DNA of 39,157 nt, from assembly GCA_913055575.1 (NCBI GenBank), contig CAJXLI010000007.1, positions 1 through 39,157 on the forward strand. Direction: 5' to 3'. The notes beneath the pieces were generated by a model that ran no database searches, was not told where the DNA came from, and saw nothing but the letters and a program-made list of their open reading frames with translations. Position 1 is the stretch's first letter. Every line of letters begins with the position of its first letter. The translations under genes were made by a program, and so were the position numbers. Below are positions 7,862 through 15,148 of the stretch, piece after piece. The stretch is from an uncultured Ectothiorhodospiraceae bacterium. Lineage in GTDB: Bacteria; Pseudomonadota; Gammaproteobacteria; Nitrococcales; Halorhodospiraceae.

Positions 7862-10204
7862 TTACAACGCCCGCGACCGCTGCACCCAGGCCACGAGCCG
7901 CTGGATGGACTGCCAAGTGACGGGCTTGCTGAGGTAGGTGTCGTACCCGACCGCATAGCAGGCCATGCGGGTCTCCTCATGGGCGTGCGCCGTCAGCGCC
8001 ACGATGGGGATGGGGCCGCATTGGCAGAAAGACTCCCGCGCGCGCAAGGCGCCCAGGATCTGATACCCATCCATGCCGGGCATATCCAGATCCAGTACGA
8101 CCAGATCAGGGCGCATGCGCTCCCAGACGGTGAGCACCTCCTCACCGTCCGTGACAACCTCGACGACGCACTGCGCCCGCTCGAAGAGGCTATGGAGCAG
8201 CAAGACATTGGTGGTGTCGTCCTCGGCGGCAAGGACGTGGAGCCCCTCACCCGGCGATTCCGGCGGTTCAGGCTCAGTATCCGAGGCCTCGGGGGGCTGG
8301 ATCTCGGGGTTCGCCGGGGCCGTTGCGGGCAGCGCCAGGGTGAAGGTGAAGGTCGCCCCCCTGCCGGGCTCGCTGTCGACGTCGATCTCGCCACCGAGCA
8401 GGCGGACCAGGTCACGGGCAAGCGCCAGCCCCAGCCCACTGTGATGCTGCCGCGTACCGGCCTCACCGCGCTCGAAGGGCTCAAAGATCCGCTCCTGTAG
8501 CGCCGCGGGTATGCCGGGTCCGGTATCCCGAACGACAACACGCGCCCGTTCCAGCCCGTCGCGCCGGACAGTGACCTCGACGCTGCCTGCCTCGGTGTAG
8601 GCGATGGCGTTGCCGACGAGATTGAACAGCACCTGGGCGAGGCGATTGGGATCGGTCTTGACGTAGGTCGGCAGGGCGGCGTCGACAGACCATTCCAGTA
8701 CCAGCCCCTTGTCCTGGGCTTGGGGTAGCAGCAGCCCGAGCTGCTCATCGAGGAAGGCACGCAGCTCCATGGGCTGCTGCTCGGCCACGAGATGGCCGCT
8801 CTCGAGCCGGGACAGCTCGAGCAGCGTGTCGATGAGCCCGAGCAAGCGCTGACCGGCGCTCTGGCAGAGCGAGAGGTGGTGGCGCTGCTCCCCGTCGAGG
8901 GGGGACTCGGCGAGGAGTTCGGTGAAGCCGATCAGCACGTTGAGCGGCGTGCGCAGGTCGTGGCTAACGGCGCTGAGGAAGTCGCTCTTGGCGCGGCTGG
9001 CCGCCTCGAGCTGGTGCTGGAGCGTCTTGTAGGCGGTGATATCCCTCAGCGTGCCGGCCCGCAGCGAGGTGCCGTCGTACTCGTCATAAAGGGTGTAGCT
9101 GTGGCCGTGGAGCCAGCGCATTTCCCCATCCGGCCGAATCATACGGACGATCACCTCGCTCGGCGCTCCGCTCGCGTTCGCTTCCTGGAGCGATGCCCGC
9201 ACACGTTCACGGTCTTCGGGGAGCAACATCGCGTGGAGGTTCGTCAGGCTGGGGTAGAAAGCCTCGGGCGGGTAGCCCAGGATGCGCTCGCAGGCCGGGC
9301 TGATGTAGAGCAGCTCGTCGCCGGCGCGCAGCAGGAACACCTCCTCGATGCTCTCCGCCATCTGCCGGAAGCGCCGCTCGCTCTTGCGCAGCGCCTCCTC
9401 GGCCTCGCGCTGCTCGGTCACGTCGAGGCCTACTGCCTGGAAGTGCGTCAGCGCACCGGCATCGTCGAAGAAGGCGCGCACCGTCCACTGGATGGTGCGC
9501 ACGGCGCCGTCGTTCCGGCTGAGCTGGTGCTCATACGTGCCGAGGGGTGCCTCGGGCGTAAAACGTTGCAGGTAATCGCGCAGCTCGGCCTGCTTCTCCG
9601 TCGATAGGAGATCGATCCACCGGATCCCTATCGGTGACCCCCCCCAGAACTGCGTCAGGGTCGTATTGGCGAAAACGACCGTCGTATCGGGCAAGCACCG
9701 GCCGATGAAGCCGGGGTGGTGGTCGACCAGGTCCTGGAAGAAGGCCTCCTGCTCGGTAAGCTGCTGCTGCGTAGCCTGGAGCTTGGGGATGTCCCTGTTG
9801 AAGACAGCCTCCAGCCCCTGCTGGCGCGGCTGCGCTGCCGCTTCCTCTTCCCTGCACGACGTGATGTCCTCGACGGTGCCCTCGAAGACAGGGCCGTGGC
9901 CGACGATCTCGCGGCACTGGATGTGGACCGAGGCCCGGATCCGGCGCGCGTCCAGCGTGAGCAGCTCGAGCTCCTGCTGGACGTGGCCGTGCTCGAGCAG
10001 CGTCCGGCTCAGTGCCGTGCGCTGCTCGGGATGGCGGTAGAAGGTGGCCGGCTCGTAGCGCAGCAGCTCCGCCACCGAGGGGAGGCCGAGTATCCGGGAA
10101 AACGCCGGGTTGGCGTCGAGGAAAATCCCCGTGGCACCGGGGGTCGCCCGGTACATCCCGATGGGCAGATGCGCGAAGTGCTCCTGTAGGCTATAGGCTT
10201 CCAT
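7862..10204 (-). CDS. Multi-PAS hybrid sensor histidine kinase with C-terminal receiver
   Basis: A signalling kinase of 780 aa with no obvious membrane segment, so probably cytoplasmic. Three PAS-like sensor modules lie at about 5-120, 150-270 and 275-395. HisKA follows with phosphoacceptor His415 in FLSAVSHDLRTP. The HATPase_c domain (about 510-630) shows the N box near LFNLVGNAIAYTE, DTGPGI near 560 and GLGLALARDLV. The receiver domain (about 655-775) has the acidic pair E661/D662, phosphoacceptor Asp705 in VVLDLDMPGMDG, and Lys760 in LSKPV. It has no Hpt domain and no adjacent response regulator, so phosphate must leave the receiver to a partner encoded elsewhere, or the receiver may modulate the kinase. 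GAGGTGGGG lies just before the ATG. The stimulus cannot be told from the sequence. Confidence 0.92.
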   Translation of the reverse strand: MEAYSLQEHFAHLPIGMYRATPGATGIFLDANPAFSRILGLPSVAELLRYEPATFYRHPEQRTALSRTLLEHGHVQQELELLTLDARRIRASVHIQCREIVGHGPVFEGTVEDITSCREEEAAAQPRQQGLEAVFNRDIPKLQATQQQLTEQEAFFQDLVDHHPGFIGRCLPDTTVVFANTTLTQFWGGSPIGIRWIDLLSTEKQAELRDYLQRFTPEAPLGTYEHQLSRNDGAVRTIQWTVRAFFDDAGALTHFQAVGLDVTEQREAEEALRKSERRFRQMAESIEEVFLLRAGDELLYISPACERILGYPPEAFYPSLTNLHAMLLPEDRERVRASLQEANASGAPSEVIVRMIRPDGEMRWLHGHSYTLYDEYDGTSLRAGTLRDITAYKTLQHQLEAASRAKSDFLSAVSHDLRTPLNVLIGFTELLAESPLDGEQRHHLSLCQSAGQRLLGLIDTLLELSRLESGHLVAEQQPMELRAFLDEQLGLLLPQAQDKGLVLEWSVDAALPTYVKTDPNRLAQVLFNLVGNAIAYTEAGSVEVTVRRDGLERARVVVRDTGPGIPAALQERIFEPFERGEAGTRQHHSGLGLALARDLVRLLGGEIDVDSEPGRGATFTFTLALPATAPANPEIQPPEASDTEPEPPESPGEGLHVLAAEDDTTNVLLLHSLFERAQCVVEVVTDGEEVLTVWERMRPDLVVLDLDMPGMDGYQILGALRARESFCQCGPIPIVALTAHAHEETRMACYAVGYDTYLSKPVTWQSIQRLVAWVQRSRAL

Positions 10205-10237
10205 GGCCCCACCTCGACGTATTGCTAGCCGGTGCGC

Positions 10238-10867
10238 TTAAGGGTTAGGCGCTGGGCGCGGTGGATAGTTGTGGCAGACCAGACGCCAGCGGCCCGCCTC
10301 GGCCCGCGCCAGGAGGGTGCGCGAGGCGTTGGCGGGGCGCTCGATGGCGTGCGCATCGAGGCCCTCGCAGCCGAGCAGCGAGGCCACCTGAACACGCACC
10401 GGCCCGCCGTGGCTGACGATCAGCAGCGTGCCACCGGGGCAGGCCTCGATGTGCTCGTGGACGGCCGAGGCGACCCGTGCATGCAAATCGGCTAGGCACT
10501 CGGCACCGCCTCGGGGCAGGTCCTCACCGGCGTGGATGCGCGCGAGGAGCTCCGGCTCGGCGGCGTCAACCTCCCTGCGCAGCCGCCCTGCCCAGCGGCC
10601 GATGTCCATCTCGCGCAGCCGGGCGTCCACCTCGGGCGTCCTCCCCAGCCGCTGCGCACAGGCCTCTGCGGTGTACCGGGCCCGGGCCAGATCGCTGGTC
10701 ACGATCCCGGCGATGGCTTCTTCTTCCTCGGCCAGTGCGCCCGCCACCGCGCTGGCCTGGGCCCGGCCAACGGCGCTCAGGGGTGGATCCAGCTGCCCCT
10801 GGCGCCGGCCGTCGGCGTTCCAGGTGGACTCTCCGTGGCGCAACAGGATGACGCGCTCGGCCGGCAT
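10238..10867 (-). CDS. Histidine phosphatase family protein (phosphoglycerate mutase-like)
   Basis: A 209-aa protein of the histidine phosphatase superfamily. The catalytic motif LLRHGEST (Arg10-His11-Gly12-Glu13) is followed by QGQLDPPLSAVGRAQA. The second core histidine is in LLIVSHGGPVRV, and TSDLARARYTAEA fits the substrate-pocket region. Substrate is undetermined. Family members include CobC (alpha-ribazole phosphatase) and broad-specificity phosphatases. A CobC role is possible because cobalamin genes occur in this window, but they are 18 kb away and on a separate transcript. The gene is 33 bp from the kinase start on the same strand, so they may be co-transcribed. Confidence 0.85.
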   Translation of the reverse strand: MPAERVILLRHGESTWNADGRRQGQLDPPLSAVGRAQASAVAGALAEEEEAIAGIVTSDLARARYTAEACAQRLGRTPEVDARLREMDIGRWAGRLRREVDAAEPELLARIHAGEDLPRGGAECLADLHARVASAVHEHIEACPGGTLLIVSHGGPVRVQVASLLGCEGLDAHAIERPANASRTLLARAEAGRWRLVCHNYPPRPAPNP

Positions 10868-10899
10868 ACCGCTAGTCAGGCCTCTGTGACGGTATTGCC

Positions 10900-11514
10900 C
10901 TAGAGCGCCCGAATCGCCGCGCGCAGCTCCTCGACCTCATCCTTCGAGGGGAAGTAGATCTCATGATGGGGCGTCTCAGGGTCCGTCAGCTCGATCCGGG
11001 CCTGCTGCTGGCGCCCGACGGGCATGGAACGCGTCTGGAACTTCTTGACCTCCGAGGCGTGGATCTGGAGGGCGCGCGCGGCGGTCAGGAAGAAGGCGTA
11101 GCGGTTCTCGGTATCGAGGACAGCCCACTCCTTCCTGCCCGGGAAGACCTGGCTCGCTGTAAACCCTTTCCTCTCCAGCCTATCCAGGTTGCGCTGGAGC
11201 AGGAGCGGGACGAGGAGGAGATTATAGAGCATACCCAGGACGGTGGACAGCAGGAGCAGGGCGAAGCCGCCCAGGACCGCGTAGAAGAAGCGGAGGACGC
11301 CGGCGCTCCGCTCGGCGACCTCTAGGAGCGTGGTAGGCAGGATCCCCTGGAAGGCGCCGAGCACAAAGGCCCACGTCTCGCCCGAGAGGAAGAGGCTGAC
11401 CACCGAGCCGACCAGCATGACGAGGACGCCCAGCAAGGCCAGCGCGAACAGGAGGGCCTCGATGGTTATCCCGAGCGGGTTCCTGATGACCAGGCGAGCG
11501 AAGACATTGGTCAT
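10900..11514 (-). CDS. Membrane protein of unknown function
   Basis: I do not recognise this 204-aa protein. Two hydrophobic hairpins (about residues 17-45 and 75-105, with LLLVPLLLQ at the end) are followed by a soluble C-terminal half of about 95 residues. That half contains VFPGRKEWAVLDTENRYAF and a final acidic/basic mix (KDEVEELRAAIRAL). The layout, a small membrane anchor with a cytoplasmic globular domain, suggests a membrane-tethered regulatory or structural protein, but no motif fixes a function. It is 32 bp upstream of the phosphatase gene on the same strand. A TATATA element at 11531-11536 could belong to its promoter; no clear ribosome binding site is visible. Confidence 0.7.
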   Translation of the reverse strand: MTNVFARLVIRNPLGITIEALLFALALLGVLVMLVGSVVSLFLSGETWAFVLGAFQGILPTTLLEVAERSAGVLRFFYAVLGGFALLLLSTVLGMLYNLLLVPLLLQRNLDRLERKGFTASQVFPGRKEWAVLDTENRYAFFLTAARALQIHASEVKKFQTRSMPVGRQQQARIELTDPETPHHEIYFPSKDEVEELRAAIRAL

Positions 11515-11830
11515 AACGAGTGTGTATCCCTATATAGCCATCTCTCGAGGCGCGCTCGCCACCCCTGACCTGGAAAAGGCGACTCCTGGCAGGCAGGGAA
11601 TGATACCCCTCACCGCCCGGTGACGGCCTGCGGCGTAACACCGCCCCGCGCGCGAGGCTCAGCACGTGCTCAACGAGGCATCCTCGCATCGCCTACCTCC
11701 CGATGGGCTCCGTGTAGGCCCGGGCCGGCTAGCAACAGACGCCTGCCACCCCCCTTTCCTTCCCTATGGCCTCGATCCGCTCTATAGTGGCTTTTCTGCT
11801 GCGGACCACACCGATACTAAAGACGGTGCC
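11515..11830. other. Divergent intergenic region before the AI-2E family gene
   Basis: This 316-bp gap separates two divergently transcribed membrane-protein genes and should hold both promoters. Visible elements are TATATA at 11531-11536 (suitable as a minus-strand -10), TATAGT at 11783-11788 (suitable as a plus-strand -10, but with no good -35 at normal spacing), and an isolated 10-bp palindrome AGCACGTGCT at 11661-11670. The plus-strand reading frame stays open back to 11666, but those extra 55 residues do not look like protein of this family. No RNA gene is recognised. Confidence 0.35.
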
Positions 11831-12913
11831 ATGAGCAATCGAGCACGCATCTGGCTAGCGAGCGCCGCGGCCCTGTTGGGCGGGCTGTACTTGCTGTCGA
11901 GCATCCTGTTCCCCTTTGTACTGGGCATGATCATCGCCTACATGCTCGACCCGGTCTGCGATCGCCTCCAGGCCCGGGGCATACCGCGCACGGCCGCTAC
12001 CGTGCTCATCGTCGGGGGGTTCATCCTCGCCGTCGTGGTAGCGATCGCCGTAACGGCTCCTGTGCTGTGGTCCCAGGCGGTGCATATCATCGAGCGCGCC
12101 CCGGAGCTGCACCAGCGCGCCCAGGAGGCTATCGAGCCCCTGTGGGCCGACATCGCGCCCTACCTGGGCGAGTCAGTACGCGCGCACATCGAGCAGACCG
12201 TGGCGGCCTACGCAGGGACTGCTGCCGGCTGGCTCGGCTCGGCGCTCCAGGCCATCTTCAGCGGCTCCCTGGCCGCCTTCGATATCCTGTCCTTGGCCCT
12301 GATCACGCCGCTGGTCGCCTTCTATCTGGTCCGCGACTGGAACACCCTGCTCGCCGAGATCGACCGCCGCATACCACGCCCGGCGGTCGACATCGTCCGC
12401 GCCCGGGCTCGGGAGATCGACGCCACCCTCGCCGCCTGGATGCGCGGCGTCGCGACGGTGGCGACCATCCTTGCCGTCTTCTATATCGTTAGCTTGAGCG
12501 CGATCGGCCTATACCACAGCGTGCTCATCGGCCTCTTCGCCGGCGTCATCTCCTTCATCCCCTTCGTCGGGGCCATCGTCGGCGGGCTGCTGGCGCTCGT
12601 CTCGGCGCTGTTCACCTTCGATACACCCACCATGTGGCTGACCACGGTGGGGATCTTCTTCCTCGGGCAGATCGTAGAGAGCAACTTCCTGACACCGCGG
12701 CTGGTCGGCCGCAACGTCGAGCTCCACGAGGTGTGGGTGATCTTCTCGCTGATGGCCGGCGGGCTGCTCTTCGGCTTTACCGGCGTGCTGCTGGCCATAC
12801 CGGTCACGGCGAGCCTCGGCGTGCTGGTGCGCGCAGCCGACGACTACTACCTGGTCAGCCACCTCTACGACCCACGCCAGAGGGAGAAGGCCGAGCCTGA
12901 GGATGCCGATTGA
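11831..12913 (+). CDS. AI-2E/PerM-family transporter
   Basis: A polytopic inner-membrane protein of 360 aa, the usual length for the AI-2 exporter/PerM (formerly UPF0118) family. It opens with paired N-terminal helices (LLGGLYLLSSILFPFVLGMIIA), followed by the conserved YMLDPVCDRL. An amphipathic central segment (residues about 85-150) is followed by the conserved membrane core LIGLFAGVISFIPFVGAIVG and the late motif FLTPRLVGRNVELHEVWVIF. The ATG at 11831 gives the family's normal N-terminus. Members range from AI-2 export (TqsA) to Na+/H+ antiport, so the substrate is open. It converges on the outer-membrane protein gene, with a strong hairpin between them. Confidence 0.87.
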   Translation: MSNRARIWLASAAALLGGLYLLSSILFPFVLGMIIAYMLDPVCDRLQARGIPRTAATVLIVGGFILAVVVAIAVTAPVLWSQAVHIIERAPELHQRAQEAIEPLWADIAPYLGESVRAHIEQTVAAYAGTAAGWLGSALQAIFSGSLAAFDILSLALITPLVAFYLVRDWNTLLAEIDRRIPRPAVDIVRARAREIDATLAAWMRGVATVATILAVFYIVSLSAIGLYHSVLIGLFAGVISFIPFVGAIVGGLLALVSALFTFDTPTMWLTTVGIFFLGQIVESNFLTPRLVGRNVELHEVWVIFSLMAGGLLFGFTGVLLAIPVTASLGVLVRAADDYYLVSHLYDPRQREKAEPEDAD

Positions 12914-12935
12914 CCCCCGAGGGTCCCGGTCCGCG

Positions 12936-12966
12936 GGCTCCCCAGAGGCAAGCCATACGGGGAGCC
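12936..12966. terminator. Candidate bidirectional terminator hairpin
   Basis: GGCTCCCC (12936-12943) pairs perfectly with GGGGAGCC (12959-12966) over a 15-nt loop. It lies in the 86-bp gap between convergent genes, where a shared terminator is expected. A perfect 12-bp palindrome GGGCGGCCGCCC follows at 12969-12980. There is no T-run on either side, so intrinsic termination would be weak or factor-assisted. Confidence 0.45.
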
Positions 12967-12999
12967 AGGGGCGGCCGCCCTGCTCCCCACTGCATTGGA

Positions 13000-13884
13000 C
13001 TACCAGTTGATGCCGAAGCGCATTCCCACCTCCTCCGTCTCGTTAGCCGGCTCCAGGAAACCTTCGTCGGGATCGGAGATATCGAAGTCCCAGTACTGGA
13101 GATACACCTCCCCAATCAACGCCAGCGCCGACGTCGCTGCATAGCGCGCCCCGGTGCGCAGGGCCAGCCCGTAGCCGTCGTCCATGTCGAATGTTCGCTC
13201 ATCCAGCGCACTGAAATCCGCGTAGGCCTCACCCCAGAAGACGGCCTGATATTCCGCCTCCAGATGCACCGTCCAATTGCGCCCCACGGGAGGCTCCAGG
13301 CGCACCCCGAGCGGGAGATAGCCGTAGCGGTGCCCGCGGTCGTAACCACTGCCAGAGACGGTCCTGCCGTCCGCCTTCAACTGGGCGTCTTTGAGATCCT
13401 GATCCCAGAGACGAAGGCCGAGGCCCCCGTAGAAGAGGGTCGATCCGGGTCCCTTGCCAGTGAGCAGGCGCAGATCGGCGATGATATCCTCGGTATCTGA
13501 AACCGCTGGGGCCGTAGATCCGTCGGGGAACCGGACGCTACCGTCATAATCCATTTCACCGGTACGTAAACGGCCCTCAAAGCGCAATGGCCAGCTGCCC
13601 GGTGGGGTGCCGGGCTGGCCGGTATAGGCGATCGCCAGGCCGAGCAGATCACCCTCCTCTTCCATCAAATTGGGCTCTTCGTAATCGAAGCGTGTCGTCG
13701 CGTCCAGCTGCAGCTCGGCGCCCCGCGGCCACGCCTGCGCTGTGGATAGCCCCGCCAACCCGAAGGCTGCCACCAGACCCAGCGCGCCGAGACGCCGCCG
13801 AGTCCTGCCGGCTCCAGCCGGCTCCTCCGTGGCCCGGCCGTGACCCCCCATGGCCAGCAGCGATGCGGGCATCTCCGTAGCCAT
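13000..13884 (-). CDS. Predicted outer-membrane beta-barrel protein
   Basis: A 294-aa exported protein. A long basic N-region is followed by a hydrophobic stretch (GALGLVAAFGLAGLSTAQA, about residues 33-51) with an AQA-type signal cleavage site. The mature part alternates short amphipathic strands and acidic loops (LQLDATTRFDYEEP, TLFYGGLGLRLWDQ, WTVHLEAEYQAVFWGEAYADF, LALIGEVYLQYWDFD) and ends in FGINW, an aromatic C-terminus suited to BAM recognition. I cannot assign it to a named porin family; the strand content suggests a small barrel of perhaps 8-12 strands. TAAGGAGG lies eight bases before the ATG, so the start is good. The acidic, Asp/Glu-rich loops fit a saline habitat. Confidence 0.75.
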   Translation of the reverse strand: MATEMPASLLAMGGHGRATEEPAGAGRTRRRLGALGLVAAFGLAGLSTAQAWPRGAELQLDATTRFDYEEPNLMEEEGDLLGLAIAYTGQPGTPPGSWPLRFEGRLRTGEMDYDGSVRFPDGSTAPAVSDTEDIIADLRLLTGKGPGSTLFYGGLGLRLWDQDLKDAQLKADGRTVSGSGYDRGHRYGYLPLGVRLEPPVGRNWTVHLEAEYQAVFWGEAYADFSALDERTFDMDDGYGLALRTGARYAATSALALIGEVYLQYWDFDISDPDEGFLEPANETEEVGMRFGINW

Positions 13885-13966
13885 ATCATCCGCCTCCTTA
13901 CAGCCGTTCTTGTCTCGAGAGGGACGAGGACGCCCTGGCGTGCCGTTCCTCGATGGGGATCACTGT

Positions 13967-14944
13967 TTACCACGGTTGGCTCTCCGGTGTATTCCCCCCC
14001 TGCGAGGCCTGCCTCGTGATGGACACCAGCCCGAGTAGCTGGCTGAGCTGCTGATCACGGCGCTCGAGCTCGGCCTGCAACCGCTCCAGCTGCCCCTGCA
14101 GCTGCGCCCGCTCCTGCTCGCCGTGGGCCTGCGCCTGCTCGAGCTCGGCCACTCGCGCCTGGGTCTGGGCGGAGGCCTGCCGCTGCTCCTCCAGCTCCTC
14201 CTGCGTCTCGCTGAGGCGGCGCTCGTGCCGCCGGCGCTCATCACCCAGCCGCTCCTCGGCACGCTCCGCCCGCTCGTGGGCCGTGTCGCGCTCGTTGGCC
14301 AGGTCGTTGAATCGGCGCACGTACTGCGCCTCCTGATCGGCCCAGTGGGCCCGCTCGCGCTCCAGCTGGGCCTGGGCCTCCTGGAGCGCGGATTCCCGCT
14401 CGGCGAGGCGCTCGGCCAGGGCCCGCTGCTCCCGCTCCGCCTCCTGCTGCGCCTCCCGCAGCCGCTCGTCCTTGTGCTCGCGCAACTGCTCCATCCGTGC
14501 CTCTAGATCCTGGTAGGCCGCCTGCAGTCCCTCGATCCGCTCGGCCCGCTCCCGCGCCTGGGTCAGCGCCTCATCGCGCTCATGCCGCGCGGCCTCCGAC
14601 TGCTCGAGGGCCGTATCGCGCTCGGCGGCGTAGGCCTGGCGCTGGCGCTCCAGCTCCTCGCGCTCGGCAGCGAGCTGCTGATGGGCGAGCTCCTGGGCGG
14701 CGTTCCAGAAGGTGGTAATGGCGGGATGCAGATCCTCCGGGATACCGCTCGGGAGTGAGCCGCCGAGCTGCTCCTGCATCTGCTCGATGACTCGGGCACG
14801 TAGCTTGAGCACGGTCTGCTTGGAGCCGTGGCCGAGGTGGGCGAGCAGCCGATCGGCGCTCGGGGCCTGGCCGGCGCTGAGGCAGGCGTAGACGGCGTCT
14901 CGGACCTCGGCCTCGGACAGGGGGGTGTGGCGCGCCTCGCTCAT
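13967..14944 (-). CDS. KfrA-N-domain coiled-coil DNA-binding protein, TnpT-like
   Basis: A 325-aa protein with an N-terminal KfrA_N-type helix-turn-helix domain (about 1-110; EAEVRDAVYACLSAGQ, then SADRLLAHLGHGSKQTVLKL). A long Gln/Glu/Arg-rich coiled coil runs from about 90 to 305. KfrA is a plasmid autorepressor whose coiled coil multimerises. The same domain plan, divergent from a tyrosine recombinase across a short intergenic site, matches TnpT, the auxiliary protein of Tn4651-type cointegrate resolution. That role is inference from layout. The ribosome binding site AAGGAGT is well placed. The palindrome CATACCGGTATG lies just upstream of it, so autorepression is likely. Short KfrA-like proteins on the chromosome usually mark plasmid- or transposon-derived DNA. 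Confidence 0.82.
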   Translation of the reverse strand: MSEARHTPLSEAEVRDAVYACLSAGQAPSADRLLAHLGHGSKQTVLKLRARVIEQMQEQLGGSLPSGIPEDLHPAITTFWNAAQELAHQQLAAEREELERQRQAYAAERDTALEQSEAARHERDEALTQARERAERIEGLQAAYQDLEARMEQLREHKDERLREAQQEAEREQRALAERLAERESALQEAQAQLERERAHWADQEAQYVRRFNDLANERDTAHERAERAEERLGDERRRHERRLSETQEELEEQRQASAQTQARVAELEQAQAHGEQERAQLQGQLERLQAELERRDQQLSQLLGLVSITRQASQGGNTPESQPW

Positions 14945-14960
14945 GCACGGACTCCTTTTT

Positions 14961-14972
14961 CATACCGGTATG
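14961..14972. promoter_or_regulatory. Perfect palindrome CATACCGGTATG, candidate operator
   Basis: A 12-bp perfect palindrome lies directly upstream of the ribosome binding site of the KfrA-like gene. Its half-site (CATAC/GTATG) recurs twice more in the same intergenic region, inside 14983-14988 and 15007-15012. Such repeated half-sites between a KfrA-type repressor and a divergent partner are what an autoregulatory operator would look like. The binding protein is inferred. Confidence 0.55.
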
Positions 14973-14982
14973 GTTAAACAGT

Positions 14983-15012
14983 ACATACTTTAACAATTCA
15001 TTTTTGGTATGT
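14983..15012. other. Candidate tyrosine-recombinase core site (12-6-12 inverted repeat)
   Basis: Left arm ACATACTTTAAC (14983-14994) and right arm TTTTTGGTATGT (15001-15012) are inverted relative to each other, matching at 8 of 12 positions including the outer six. They are separated by a 6-bp centre, AATTCA. This geometry matches Xer/dif-like and TnpS-type core sites, where two recombinase monomers bind either side of a 6-8 bp crossover region. It is AT-rich in GC-rich DNA and lies between the recombinase gene and its presumed accessory gene. No experimental basis; the role is inferred from structure and position. Confidence 0.5.
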
Positions 15013-15148
15013 TTTGTCTCATAAGACGTAAAATGTGACAATCTTTACTGAGACTGAGCCCTTTAGCGCCCTTGGAGGCAAACGAGAGCAAAAACCTTAC
15101 AGCGAGGGGTCACGGGCACGATCAATCAGCCGAGAGGAAGTGGATCCG

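Noticed and set aside
11661-11670. AGCACGTGCT palindrome as an operator
   Set aside because: A single 10-bp palindrome with no second copy; expected by chance in a window this long.
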